Assembly: GCF_042180575.1 (NCBI RefSeq)
Contig: NZ_CP170094.1
Coordinates: forward strand, 4,030,001-4,094,000
Length of the DNA: 64,000 nucleotides
Direction of reading: 5' to 3'
From: Bernardetia sp042180575
GTDB taxonomy: Bacteria > Bacteroidota > Bacteroidia > Cytophagales > Bernardetiaceae
In this document: piece by piece, positions 1 to 8,660 of the stretch
Layout of the letters: each line of letters begins with the position of its first letter
How positions within the stretch are numbered: the first letter of the stretch is position 1
Notes under the pieces: model-generated
What the model was told of the DNA's origin: nothing
Database searches by the model: none
What the model saw: the letters and a program-made list of their open reading frames with translations, nothing else
Translations under genes and position numbers: made by a program

Positions 1-1
1 A

Positions 2-328
2 ATTAAAGAGTCTTATACAGCAGCAGCTTCTTCTGATGAATTATTGAATTTAAAACTGCGTTATAAAAAACCTGATGAAAATACCAGTAATTTAATTGTA
101 AGCCCTTTAAAAGATGAGAATATCAAGCTAGAAAAAACATCTGATAACTTCCGTTTTTCGGCTGCCGTAGCAGAATTTGGAATGATTTTGAGAAATTCAG
201 AATTTAAGTCGAATGCAAGTTACAATCAAGTTATTAGTCTTGCTAAAGCTGCAAAAGGAAAAGATACAGAAGGCTACCGTTTGGAGTTTTTGAAATTGGT
301 AGAAAGCTGTCAGCTTATGTCTAAATAA
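2..328 (+). CDS. VWA/DUF3520 (YfbK-like) protein, C-terminal part
   Basis: Reading frame open at the left window edge, so only the last ~108 residues are seen. The visible part matches the C-terminal DUF3520 region that follows a von Willebrand factor A domain in YfbK-type proteins: an LRYKKPDE strand, then NFRFSAAVAEFGMILRNSEF, then a NASY..VI.LA..AKG.D..GYR.EFL.LV helix pair. These proteins are usually secreted or lipoprotein-anchored; their function is poorly known. The start codon and VWA domain lie outside the window. An inverted-repeat terminator follows at about 454-487. Confidence 0.8.
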   Translation: MKESYTAAASSDELLNLKLRYKKPDENTSNLIVSPLKDENIKLEKTSDNFRFSAAVAEFGMILRNSEFKSNASYNQVISLAKAAKGKDTEGYRLEFLKLVESCQLMSK

Positions 329-354
329 TAGGGGCTAAGTAAGATATTTTTGTT

Positions 355-387
355 GGTTTCGCTACACTAAAACACCAATAAAGGCAG
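355..387 (+). repeat. Dispersed 33-bp repeat, copy 1
   Basis: This stretch matches the reverse complement of 18355-18387 at 30 of 33 positions, including an exact 21-base core (cactaaaacaccaataaaggc at 365-385). A degenerate relative of the core lies at 22012-22032. It is intergenic and has no coding sense. Confidence 0.7.
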
Positions 388-453
388 AATAAAAAAAGAC
401 AAAATGCACTTATGAAAAACTAAAATAATTCCAAATTTATCTATTTATCCAAA

Positions 454-487
454 AGCTATTTCTAATTTATTAGAAATGGCTTTTTTA
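454..487. terminator. Hairpin terminator, probably bidirectional
   Basis: A 12-bp stem (agctatttctaa / ttagaaatggct) ends in a T run on the plus strand. It lies between the VWA-type gene and the convergent miniprotein gene, so it can serve both. Confidence 0.7.
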
Positions 488-528
488 TTTTTAAAATTGT
501 ATTCCCTAGTTGTAAAGTTTGCAAAATA

Positions 529-684
529 TTATAGATTCTCTTCAATAATTTTATCTATCAAACTTTCCATATATTCCTTCGACTTTTTCAAATCTAAATT
601 GGTATTATCTCTTATAAACTTAACAGCATCTACTCTACGCCCTTTTTTTATAAGTTTAATAGCCTTTTTTTCTATTTCTTTCAT
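529..684 (-). CDS. Small L7/L12 C-terminal-like protein (51 aa)
   Basis: ATG to TAA frame of 51 residues, rich in Lys/Glu/Ile and predicted helical: MKEIEKKAIKLIKKGRRVDA, then VKFIRDNTNLDLKKSKEYME, ending SLIDKIIEENL. The pattern I..LI..G+..DAVK.IR..T.LDLK.SKEY.ESL is that of the C-terminal domain of ribosomal protein L7/L12 (alpha-beta-alpha core). That fold also occurs as stand-alone miniproteins in bacteria; their role is not established. A second gene with the same pattern lies at 53317-53469. The plus-strand frame here is a shadow. Function unknown; coding call moderately sure because of the two paralogues. Confidence 0.65.
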   Translation of the reverse strand: MKEIEKKAIKLIKKGRRVDAVKFIRDNTNLDLKKSKEYMESLIDKIIEENL

Positions 685-723
685 TTTCTTAGTGTTTTTT
701 ATTTCAAGATAATAAATTTCCCT

Positions 724-831
724 CTAATTGTCTGATACTTTAAAATGTCTTTTAATTTGACCTAATAGCAATAATCCTAGTTTTATGAAGGGCAGATAAA
801 CTAGGATAGCTAACTGATAATCAATGAGCAT
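724..831 (-). CDS. Possible 35-aa hydrophobic peptide
   Basis: ATG to TAG frame of 35 residues: a hydrophobic stretch rich in Leu/Ile (residues 5-25) followed by a basic tail (QIKRHFKVSDN). It lies 39 bp upstream of the L7/L12-like miniprotein on the same strand and just after a terminator. It could encode a one-helix membrane peptide cotranscribed with it, or be chance. No family recognised. Confidence 0.25.
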   Translation of the reverse strand: MLIDYQLAILVYLPFIKLGLLLLGQIKRHFKVSDN

Positions 832-848
832 AATTCCAATGTTTATGT

Positions 849-891
849 AAAAAAAACCTTCTAAACATATTTCATATACGAATAGAAGGCT
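849..891 (-). terminator. Terminator of the beta-helix protein gene
   Basis: Inverted repeat ccttcta (857-863) / tagaagg (883-889), followed on the minus strand by an eight-base T run. It sits 22 bp beyond the stop of the gene at 914-2710. Confidence 0.75.
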
Positions 892-913
892 AAGATAAAA
901 CACTATTTTTAAT

Positions 914-2710
914 TTATTCTTTTACAAAACGGATGGACTGTGTATTTCCTGTAGTAGTTATTTTTAGAATATACAATCCTTTTGGCAAATTTCGAATGTT
1001 TAATTGTTGTTGATTTGCCCAACTACGAAGTAATTGTCCTTTAGTATCAATCAACTCTATTGAAACAATAGGAGTTACCGTTTTCAGATTTATTTGATTT
1101 GTCGCAGGATTTGGATAAATAGTTATTTGATTTGAAATACTATTATCTTTTATAGCTATTTTACCCATTGGTGTATGATGATCATCATGTGGATCTATTG
1201 TAATAGGATTACATCTGCCCTCACCAAATTCACAGAACTCATAAGCTCCCATATCTATGATATTATCTAAAAGTCTAAGATTAACTCCTCCTAAATCTTT
1301 CTCATTTCTATATGAGTATAAATTATAACCTGCATTGATAACAGGAGAAGAGCCTTGAACTCTCAAATTAATAGCAGATAAAGAAGGGTTTACAAACTGT
1401 GGGTTTTGTGCAAAAATGGTTTGGGTATTAACTTTAATCCTGTTAATAATTGGGTGTGGATTAAGAAGACTAACAGCAGAGTTTGTAGATTGTCCGTTAG
1501 AATTAGCATTAGTCATTTCTAAAAGACTATTTTCTACTTCTACATGCATTCCTTCATCCAATTCTATCCATTTACCTGCTGCATTTATGTTATCCCATGA
1601 GATACAATTATCTAAAAATAGAACAGGATGTTGTTGCCAGTCTGCAAGTTCTTGGTCTTTGTCATATAATGAAAATGCTCTCTTACGATTATTTTTGTAA
1701 AAAGTACAGTTACGAAATGTATTTTGGCAAGAATTAAATCCAGTAGATATTCTACTTAAATTAGAAAAATTAGCAGTCATAACGGCATCATTATTATAAA
1801 AAATACTATTATTGACCCTTGTGTGAATAATTCGTGAGTTATGACCACTAATTACTAAAGCTCCCCCTGTAGTTCCTTTCAAAGTTGTATTCTTGAGGTT
1901 ATAAAACATACAATCACGGATACTAATCGAAATTCCACCACCTAATGCTGCATTTATCAAATCATATATATTTATTCCAGAACTAGAATCATAAAATCTA
2001 CAATTACGAAATGATGGGTTTAGCATGTACAACCCATTAGAAATTCTTTTTTTAAGCTTAAAACAAGCAGAATTAAAGTTTTTGAACTCACAATTTGTAA
2101 ATTGAGGAGTTATATAACTATTTACCCCACTTGTTATTAAAAAACCATGTTCTCCTCTATTATTTAATGCTCCTGCCCCTTCAAAAATACAGTCTCTAAA
2201 CCTAATACCAATGATATTATTAAGAGGTAAAGTATTTATGTTAACTTCTACACAGTTTATTCCTTTAATATTAATGCCATCTAATGTAGTTATTCCTAAA
2301 TTACTAGTACTGTTTAGAGAGTTGTTAATTAATATAATTGGATTGATAGCACCTATCCTATTACGTGTGAGAGTTGTAGGAAAAGTACGTATGTTTCTTA
2401 AAGCCTCAATAAGAAAAACAGAAATACCTCTAGTTGCACTAGGATAACCTCCATAAATATCCACGCCATCTTTTAATCTGTAAGAAATAGCAGGAGCATT
2501 GTAATTTCCTTCTGCTACTCTGATGATATCCCCAAAGTTTGAAGTATTGATAGCAACTTGAAGGTCTATAAAAGCATTAGTCCAACTGCTGCCATTAGAA
2601 CTCCCAGTAGCTGCTTTATCTACATAGATAGTTGCTGAGTATAAGGGAGATAAAGTAAAAAATAACCCTAGAAAAAGTAAGCTTTTTAATCGTAGTTTTG
2701 AATAATTCAT
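914..2710 (-). CDS. Secreted right-handed beta-helix protein with T9SS sorting domain
   Basis: 598 residues. An N-terminal signal peptide (about 1-25, ending ...SPLYSA) is followed by ATIYVDKAATGSSNGSSWTN, the usual opening of secreted parallel beta-helix proteins. The middle (about 40-490) has repeated short strands of the type 'NCRFYDSSSGINIYD', 'DCMFYNLKN', 'NSIFYNND', as in pectate-lyase-like solenoids. A DMGAYEF end-cap follows. Residues about 525-598 are a Type A type IX secretion C-terminal sorting domain: IYPNPATNQINL, ...LPKGLYILKI, ...RFVKE. The protein is expected to be exported and then anchored or released by T9SS. No catalytic residues identified; substrate unknown (surface polysaccharide or adhesion are possible). 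Confidence 0.85.
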   Translation of the reverse strand: MNYSKLRLKSLLFLGLFFTLSPLYSATIYVDKAATGSSNGSSWTNAFIDLQVAINTSNFGDIIRVAEGNYNAPAISYRLKDGVDIYGGYPSATRGISVFLIEALRNIRTFPTTLTRNRIGAINPIILINNSLNSTSNLGITTLDGINIKGINCVEVNINTLPLNNIIGIRFRDCIFEGAGALNNRGEHGFLITSGVNSYITPQFTNCEFKNFNSACFKLKKRISNGLYMLNPSFRNCRFYDSSSGINIYDLINAALGGGISISIRDCMFYNLKNTTLKGTTGGALVISGHNSRIIHTRVNNSIFYNNDAVMTANFSNLSRISTGFNSCQNTFRNCTFYKNNRKRAFSLYDKDQELADWQQHPVLFLDNCISWDNINAAGKWIELDEGMHVEVENSLLEMTNANSNGQSTNSAVSLLNPHPIINRIKVNTQTIFAQNPQFVNPSLSAINLRVQGSSPVINAGYNLYSYRNEKDLGGVNLRLLDNIIDMGAYEFCEFGEGRCNPITIDPHDDHHTPMGKIAIKDNSISNQITIYPNPATNQINLKTVTPIVSIELIDTKGQLLRSWANQQQLNIRNLPKGLYILKITTTGNTQSIRFVKE

Positions 2711-2982
2711 AATAAAATAAATAATTTAAAGTGATACATAAATGTTATTATTTAAAGATTGTGCAAAACTAACATTGTACTGACTAGAGAAAAAATGATT
2801 TTTCATAAACAGCTAGTTTTATTTCATAAATGGTAAAGACATAAAATTTTATGGACATTCATTATTTTCTAAATTACCCAAAACAAAAAACTTCGCTTTT
2901 TCTTACTATTTTTGTAATGTAACTGACAATAACCATTTTCAAACCCAAAGAATACAACACAAAAATAAAACAGACTATAAAA

Positions 2983-5900
2983 ATGAGTACCAATCCTCCA
3001 GTTCAAGCCCCTTATATTTCCAAAAACAAACTGCGTGTCGTTACGGCAGCAGCTCTTTTTGATGGACACGATGCAGCTATAAATATAATGCGCCGAATTA
3101 TTCAATCTTCGGGTGCAGAAGTGATTCATTTAGGACACAACCGTTCGGTAGAAGAAATTGTAAATTGTGCCATTCAAGAAGATGCTCAAGCGATTGCCAT
3201 TACTTCTTATCAAGGTGGACACGTAGAATTTTTCAAATATATGCACGACCTTTTGAAAGAAAGAGGTGCAGGACACATAAAACTTTTTGGTGGTGGTGGT
3301 GGTGTAATTTTGCCTACCGAAATCGAAGAGTTACACAACTACGGCATTACAAAAATTTATCATCCAGATGATGGTCGTTCGATGGGATTGCAGGGAATGA
3401 TAAATGATTTACTTGAACAAACGGATTTTCCAACAGGACACGACGTAGAAATAAGTGAAGTAGAAAAAGTGAAAGAAAGAAATTCTAAAAATTTGGGAAG
3501 AATAATTTCAGCAGTAGAAAATTATCCAGAAAAAAATAAAGAAATTCTAAAGAAAATAAAAGAATTAATACCTGAAAAAGTAGCTCCCGTTTTGGGAATT
3601 ACGGGAACAGGTGGTGCTGGTAAATCTTCCCTTGTCGATGAGCTTGTAAGACGTTATTTGATGGATTTTGAAGACAAAACGATTGCTATTGTTTCTGTCG
3701 ATCCTTCTCGTCGTCGTACTGGTGGCGCACTTTTGGGCGACCGTATTCGTATGAATTCGATTACAAATGAGCGTGTCTATATGCGTTCTTTGGCTACTCG
3801 TCAGTCAAATTTAGCTCTTTCAAAATACGTTCAAGATGCGATTGATATTCTTCGTGCAGCCGAATTTGATTTAATTATCGTCGAAACTTCTGGTATTGGA
3901 CAATCCGACACAGCTATTACAGACCATTCTGATGCATCACTTTATGTAATGACACCTGAATATGGTGCAGCTTCGCAATTAGAAAAAATCGACATGATTG
4001 ATTTTGCTGATATTATTGCACTCAATAAATTTGATAAACGTGGTGCTTTAGATGCCCTTCGTGATGTCAAAAAACAGTACAAAAGAAACCGTAATTTGTG
4101 GGATACGCCAGATACGGATATTCCTGTTTTTGGTACGATTGCATCGCAATTTAATGATGTTGGAATGAATACTTTGTATCGTACTTTGATTAATAAAATC
4201 AATGAAACATCGCCTACGAAGTTTGATTCTTCTTTCGAAATTTCAGCTTCTACGTCTGAAAAGCAATATATTATTCCTCCTTCAAGAGTTCGTTATCTGT
4301 CAGAAATTAGTGAAAATAACCATCGTTATGATGAAAATGTAGAGCAACAAGCCGAAATTGCACAGAAATTATACGGTTTAGAACTTTCTATTAATTCTAT
4401 TTCTGAAAATGAAGAAATGGAAAAAGATTTGAAAGATTCTATCATCAACGGCTTAAAAGATACTTTCGAACAAATAAAACTTTCTTTAGAAGGCACAAAC
4501 TGGAAAATCATTGAAGATTGGCAGCAAAAAGTTGCTACTTATACGGCAGATGATTTTGTTTATAAAGTTCGTAATAAAGAATTTAGCCTTAAAACCTATA
4601 CCGTTTCCCTTTCTCAATCCAAAATTCCTAAAATTTCTCTACCAAAATACAAAGCGTGGGGAGATATTTTGAAATGGAATTTGCAAGAAAATGTACCAGG
4701 GGAATTTCCTTATACGGCAGGTGTTTTTCCATTTAAGCGTACTGGCGAAGACCCTACTCGTATGTTTGCAGGAGAAGGAGGACCCGAACGCACCAACAGA
4801 CGTTTTCATTATCTTTCAAAAGGAATGCCTGCTGCACGACTTTCGACGGCTTTTGATTCGGTTACATTGTATGGAGAAGACCCAGCCTATCGTCCAGATA
4901 TTTACGGAAAAGTAGGTAACTCTGGTGTAAATGTATGTTGTTTGGACGATGCAAAAAAACTCTATTCAGGATTTAATTTGGCTGACCCAACGACTTCGGT
5001 TTCAATGACCATTAATGGACCTGCTGCGACGGTTTGTGCCTTTTTTATGAATGCAGCCATTGACCAACAATGTGAAGTTTATATCAAAGAAAACGAATTA
5101 GAGGAAGAGGTTGAACAAAAAATCAAGAAAAAATACGAAGGCAAAACTCGTCCTACGTATAATGGAGATTTGCCAGAAGGAAATAACGGTTTAGGTCTGA
5201 TGCTTTTGGGAGCAACAGGCGATGAAGTTTTGGATAAAGAAGTTTATGATAAAATAAAAGCAAAAACACTCACACAAGTACGTGGAACAGTTCAAGCTGA
5301 TATTTTGAAGGAAGACCAAGCGCAAAATACGTGTATTTTTAGTACCGAATTTTCGCTAAAACTAATGGGAGATATTCAACAGTATTTTATCGACCATCAC
5401 GTTCAAAATTTCTATTCGGTTTCTATTTCGGGTTATCATATTGCAGAAGCAGGCGCAAATCCGATTACGCAACTTGCCTTTACATTGAGTAATGGTTTTA
5501 CGTTTGCCGAATATTATTTGAGTAGAGGAATGGATATTAATGATTTTGCACCGAATTTCTCGTTTTTCTTTTCGAATGGAATTGACCCAGAATATTCTGT
5601 TATTGGTCGTGTCGCTCGTCGTATTTGGGCAAAGGCGATGAAAAATAAGTATGGAGCAAACGATAGAGCGCAAAAACTAAAATATCATATCCAAACTTCG
5701 GGGCGTTCACTTCACGCACAAGAAATTGATTTTAATGATATTCGTACTACTCTGCAAGCCTTGTATGCCATTTACGACAACTGTAACTCGCTGCATACCA
5801 ACGCTTACGACGAAGCCATAACGACACCAACGGAAGATTCTGTTCGTCGTGCTGTGGCGATTCAGCTTATCATCAATAAAGAATTAGGACTAGCAAAAAA

Positions 5901-6381
5901 TGAAAATCCGTTGCAAGGTTCGTTTATTATTGAAGAACTGACTGATTTGGTAGAAGAAGCTGTTTTGAAGATTTTTGACCAAATTACAGAGCGTGGTGGT
6001 GTTTTGGGAGCGATGGAAAGACAGTTTCAGCGTACACAAATACAGGAAGAAAGTATGTATTACGAAATGCAAAAACACACAGGCGAATATCCGATTGTGG
6101 GTGTAAATACATTTTTGTCTTCGAAGGGTTCGCCTACCGTTATTCCTGCCGAAGTAATTCGTTCGACAGAAGAAGAAAAAGAGTATCAAATAAATATGCT
6201 CAAATCGCTACATTCTTTTGACGAACAAAAAAATCAGCAAATACTCAAAGACCTTCAAAAAGCAGCCATCAAACACGAAAATATGTTTGAACACTTAATG
6301 ACAGCTACTAAAACCTGTTCGTTAGGACAGATTACTAGAGCGTTGTTTGAGGTTGGTGGGCAGTATAGGAGGAATATGTAA
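2983..6381 (+). CDS. icmF: Fused isobutyryl-CoA mutase IcmF
   Basis: 1132 residues, the full length of the fused mutase. Order: B12-binding domain (about 1-150, with DGHDAAI at 27-33 supplying the cobalt-ligand His, and SYQGGH), then a MeaB-like G-protein chaperone domain (P-loop GTGGAGKSS near 206-214, later NKFD), then the mutase TIM barrel from about 560 (FPFKRTGEDPTRMFAGEGG, ARLSTAFDSVTLYGEDP). IcmF interconverts isobutyryl-CoA and n-butyryl-CoA with coenzyme B12 and carries its own GTPase repair factor. The FPFKRTGEDP segment is typical of IcmF rather than methylmalonyl-CoA mutase. A pivalyl-CoA mutase variant cannot be excluded from sequence alone. It is monocistronic with a strong terminator. 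Confidence 0.95.
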   Translation: MSTNPPVQAPYISKNKLRVVTAAALFDGHDAAINIMRRIIQSSGAEVIHLGHNRSVEEIVNCAIQEDAQAIAITSYQGGHVEFFKYMHDLLKERGAGHIKLFGGGGGVILPTEIEELHNYGITKIYHPDDGRSMGLQGMINDLLEQTDFPTGHDVEISEVEKVKERNSKNLGRIISAVENYPEKNKEILKKIKELIPEKVAPVLGITGTGGAGKSSLVDELVRRYLMDFEDKTIAIVSVDPSRRRTGGALLGDRIRMNSITNERVYMRSLATRQSNLALSKYVQDAIDILRAAEFDLIIVETSGIGQSDTAITDHSDASLYVMTPEYGAASQLEKIDMIDFADIIALNKFDKRGALDALRDVKKQYKRNRNLWDTPDTDIPVFGTIASQFNDVGMNTLYRTLINKINETSPTKFDSSFEISASTSEKQYIIPPSRVRYLSEISENNHRYDENVEQQAEIAQKLYGLELSINSISENEEMEKDLKDSIINGLKDTFEQIKLSLEGTNWKIIEDWQQKVATYTADDFVYKVRNKEFSLKTYTVSLSQSKIPKISLPKYKAWGDILKWNLQENVPGEFPYTAGVFPFKRTGEDPTRMFAGEGGPERTNRRFHYLSKGMPAARLSTAFDSVTLYGEDPAYRPDIYGKVGNSGVNVCCLDDAKKLYSGFNLADPTTSVSMTINGPAATVCAFFMNAAIDQQCEVYIKENELEEEVEQKIKKKYEGKTRPTYNGDLPEGNNGLGLMLLGATGDEVLDKEVYDKIKAKTLTQVRGTVQADILKEDQAQNTCIFSTEFSLKLMGDIQQYFIDHHVQNFYSVSISGYHIAEAGANPITQLAFTLSNGFTFAEYYLSRGMDINDFAPNFSFFFSNGIDPEYSVIGRVARRIWAKAMKNKYGANDRAQKLKYHIQTSGRSLHAQEIDFNDIRTTLQALYAIYDNCNSLHTNAYDEAITTPTEDSVRRAVAIQLIINKELGLAKNENPLQGSFIIEELTDLVEEAVLKIFDQITERGGVLGAMERQFQRTQIQEESMYYEMQKHTGEYPIVGVNTFLSSKGSPTVIPAEVIRSTEEEKEYQINMLKSLHSFDEQKNQQILKDLQKAAIKHENMFEHLMTATKTCSLGQITRALFEVGGQYRRNM

Positions 6382-6396
6382 TTTTAATTTTATGCA

Positions 6397-6432
6397 AGCC
6401 TATAAGATTTTAAAAATCTTATAGGTTTTTTT
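6397..6432 (+). terminator. Terminator of icmF
   Basis: A 12-bp perfect stem (cctataagattt / aaatcttatagg) with a T run on the plus strand, 16 bp after the icmF stop. Confidence 0.85.
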
Positions 6433-6468
6433 AGTATTTTCGTATCTTAACATTACAAATTCAAAATA

Positions 6469-7281
6469 ATGACTACAACAGAAAAAATTATTAAAATATC
6501 AGATTTCTATAATGAAGGAGCAAGAGAAGGCATAAAACAAAATACAAATACTGTACTTTCTGACATAAGAGATAGACTGGAGGAAATAAATGTAGTTACA
6601 TCACAAGTAGAAATAGCTACTTGTTCAGCAGCTACAAGAAGGAGTACTATAGAAAAGTGCTTTAGCCAAGATTTCTTAGGTGAAAATTATAACCAAGTAG
6701 TTGATAATTTTTATAATAATTTATTTGGTGTTGTAGAAGATGTCGGAAATTTTTTTAGTGATAGCCAAGCAAAACAAACTATTCACAACAAAACCATACT
6801 TAATTCTCAAGATTTGGTTGAGTATATAGAAATTGTTTTAAATGAAGTACAAAATCAAATCTCTAATAACGAGATGTATAAGTATTATGATGAAAGTAAA
6901 AGTGAAGTAGATTTACATCCAATAGTAAAATTTATGATGATGAGTTACTGTAATTTAAAAGACATTATTATAAATAGAGAACCAAAGCTAGAAGGAGGTC
7001 TTTGTGATTTATCATTCGCTAAAAATATCTCTACACAATGCTTAATTGAAGTAAAAAAACATGGGCATCAAAGAACAGGAGTAGAGCAATTAAAACGTTA
7101 TATGGATTCATGTTCAATAAAACATGGTCTTGTTTTGATTTTAGCATGGGCAGATGACACAAGTGATTATGAAGAAAAAATTGATAAAGCTATAGCTGAA
7201 AATACATCAGATGGAGTTACTATTAAGAAGTTTGTACTGAGATGCAACCAAATTGATAGACCAGTTCCTTCAAGAGCATAA
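6469..7281 (+). CDS. PD-(D/E)XK nuclease-like protein of unknown role
   Basis: 270 residues, no signal peptide. The N-terminal half is helical with no recognised family. The C-terminal half shows a PD-(D/E)XK-type core: Asp180 in GGLCDLSF, then Glu194 and Lys196 in CLIEVKK, then Gln207 in a VEQLKRYM helix and a hydrophobic strand (GLVLILAWA). This spacing and the E-x-K are seen in restriction-type and Card1/Can2-type folds; the assignment is by motif only. The following gene starts at or just after its end, so the two form a unit. It opens the accessory island after the icmF terminator. A DNA- or RNA-cleaving defence effector is an inference. Confidence 0.6.
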   Translation: MTTTEKIIKISDFYNEGAREGIKQNTNTVLSDIRDRLEEINVVTSQVEIATCSAATRRSTIEKCFSQDFLGENYNQVVDNFYNNLFGVVEDVGNFFSDSQAKQTIHNKTILNSQDLVEYIEIVLNEVQNQISNNEMYKYYDESKSEVDLHPIVKFMMMSYCNLKDIIINREPKLEGGLCDLSFAKNISTQCLIEVKKHGHQRTGVEQLKRYMDSCSIKHGLVLILAWADDTSDYEEKIDKAIAENTSDGVTIKKFVLRCNQIDRPVPSRA

Positions 7282-7963
7282 TAAGTATTTTATTAAACCA
7301 ATTCTAAATATGAACGATTTATTTTTATCTATAGAATATAACGAAAGGGAGTTTGCAAATATAGAAGAGTTCAAAACTTCTTTAGATGAGCATTTCAATT
7401 ATCAAATAAGACCGAAGTGGATTCCAGCAGCAGCAGAAGGAGGTGAGTTTTGGATGACTATCTTTATAAACTCTGAACTAAAAGACTTTCTAGTTGGAGC
7501 AATGGCAGGTGGTTTTTTATGGGATACAATAAAGGCTGGAGGAAAAAAATATCTATTAAAACCACTATTTGAAAAACTTGAAAAACTGAATAAGGATAAT
7601 TCTGTATTTGGAGGATTGAAAGTTCGAAAGCTCAAATTTCAATTTGATAATTGTGAAATAATAATTGGAGGTTTAAATAGTAATTTTACTTCTGTTATTT
7701 CATCTGTATTTAATGAAATTTCTAAGAAGAAACCAAAATTTGAAGACGACAACGGATTAAAAGTAACTAAAATTGAATTGCCAATAGAATATAAACCAAG
7801 CATTGATAAAAAAGATTACAGTCCTTATTTTATAAATGTTTTCAACGATGATTATAGAATAGAAGTATTCAAAAAGATGTGGAAATTGACTTTTGAAACA
7901 AATTTTCTAATATTGATTTATGACTTTGATAAAAAGAAATATTTTGATGCTTATCCAAATTAA
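7253..7963 (+). CDS. Hypothetical partner of the PD-(D/E)XK protein
   Basis: 236 residues if started at 7253, which overlaps the previous gene by 29 bp. An ATG at 7310 would give 217 residues with no overlap and is equally likely. No family recognised. It has a glycine/alanine-rich hydrophobic segment (LVGAMAGGFLWDTI, about residues 80-95) followed by a basic amphipathic stretch (KAGGKKYLLKPLFEKLEKL), which could contact or enter a membrane. The rest is mixed alpha/beta with no motif. The tight spacing suggests it is cotranslated with the upstream nuclease-like protein. A membrane-acting or regulatory subunit is speculation. Confidence 0.6.
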   Translation: MIDQFLQEHNKYFIKPILNMNDLFLSIEYNEREFANIEEFKTSLDEHFNYQIRPKWIPAAAEGGEFWMTIFINSELKDFLVGAMAGGFLWDTIKAGGKKYLLKPLFEKLEKLNKDNSVFGGLKVRKLKFQFDNCEIIIGGLNSNFTSVISSVFNEISKKKPKFEDDNGLKVTKIELPIEYKPSIDKKDYSPYFINVFNDDYRIEVFKKMWKLTFETNFLILIYDFDKKKYFDAYPN

Positions 7964-7980
7964 TTTATAAAAATTCAGAA

Positions 7981-8172
7981 GCCGTTGTTGGTCTTTAGTT
8001 TCGGCTTGCCGTTACGATGACCAACAACAGACAGACGAACAGCAGTAAGACAAAAGATTTGTTTTTTGTTTTTAATTCGCACTAGTTTTGGAGGTAGGTT
8101 TGCAAATTGGTCGGTGTGTTTTTTATTGGTCATCACAACGGCATTGCCGAAGTTAAAGACCAACAAAGGCGA
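7981..8172. repeat. MITE-like inverted-repeat element, copy A (192 bp)
   Basis: This 192-bp unit is near-identical (about 3 differences) to 8337-8528. Its ends are imperfect inverted repeats: one end starts gccgttgttggtctttag, and the reverse complement of the other reads tcgcctttgttggtcttt. The inverted pairing continues inward through a second block (gccgttacgatgacc against ggtcatcacaacggc). No transposase frame is present; frames in it are low-complexity shadows. It is most likely a non-autonomous element. Confidence 0.75.
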
Positions 8173-8243
8173 AGTAAAGTGATTTACTAGGAAATCATCT
8201 TTTACTTTTTGGTATCCAAGCCCAAATCATTTCACAAATTCCC

Positions 8244-8298
8244 CCTGCTGTCGCTCGTAAAACGGCTCTCGCTTGGCTTTGCCGAGTGAGTTCTATGT
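8244..8298. repeat. Dispersed repeat C, copy 1 (55 bp)
   Basis: It matches 9103-9157 with a single substitution (cctgctgtcgctcgtaaaac...gagttctatgt). It is intergenic, between the two 192-bp elements. Confidence 0.75.
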
Positions 8299-8336
8299 TC
8301 TTGTTGGTGTTCCCATTTAAGGAAAGAATAAAAAAA

Positions 8337-8528
8337 GCCGTTGTTGGTCTTTAGTTTCGGCTTGCCGTTACGATGACCAACAACAGACAAACGAACAGCA
8401 GTAAGACAAAAGATTTGTTTTTTGTTTTTAATTAGCACTAGTTTTGGAGGTAGGTTTGCAAATTGGTCGGTGTGTTTTTTGTTGGTCATCACAACGGCAT
8501 TGCCGAAGTTAAAGACCAACAAAGGCGA
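8337..8528. repeat. MITE-like inverted-repeat element, copy B (192 bp)
   Basis: Second copy of the 192-bp unit, in the same orientation as copy A, 164 bp downstream of it. It shares both terminal inverted repeats. Its right end abuts a coding-like fragment (8529-8652) that appears to have lost its upstream part at this boundary. Confidence 0.75.
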
Positions 8529-8652
8529 GAGAACTGTCGCAAGAACTCAGTTAAGTGATGTACTAAAAGACATTCCAAAGCCTAATATACAATTATTTAA
8601 AGATGTAAAACCAACAAATCCAATAAATCCTTTTAGCCCTAAAGGCAATTAA
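8529..8652 (+). pseudogene. Truncated C-terminal tail of an unknown protein
   Basis: The open frame begins inside the 192-bp element, but only the last ~41 codons after the element boundary look protein-like (ERTVARTQLSDVLKDI ... NPFSPKGN). The Pro/Asn-rich end resembles a C-terminal tail rather than a whole protein. Its stop lies 8 bp before the start of the lipoprotein gene at 8661. A 5' part lost to element insertion or deletion is the simplest reading, though a short real gene is possible. The original family is not recognisable. Confidence 0.35.
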
Positions 8653-8660
8653 AAAATATT

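Noticed and set aside
476..712. Plus-strand frame of 78 codons, Phe/Leu/Ile-rich
   Set aside because: Antisense shadow of the L7/L12-like miniprotein at 529-684; composition is that of reversed Lys/Glu-rich coding sequence.
7975..8522. Frames inside the 192-bp elements
   Set aside because: They repeat with the elements, share no coding features with known proteins and read through inverted repeats.
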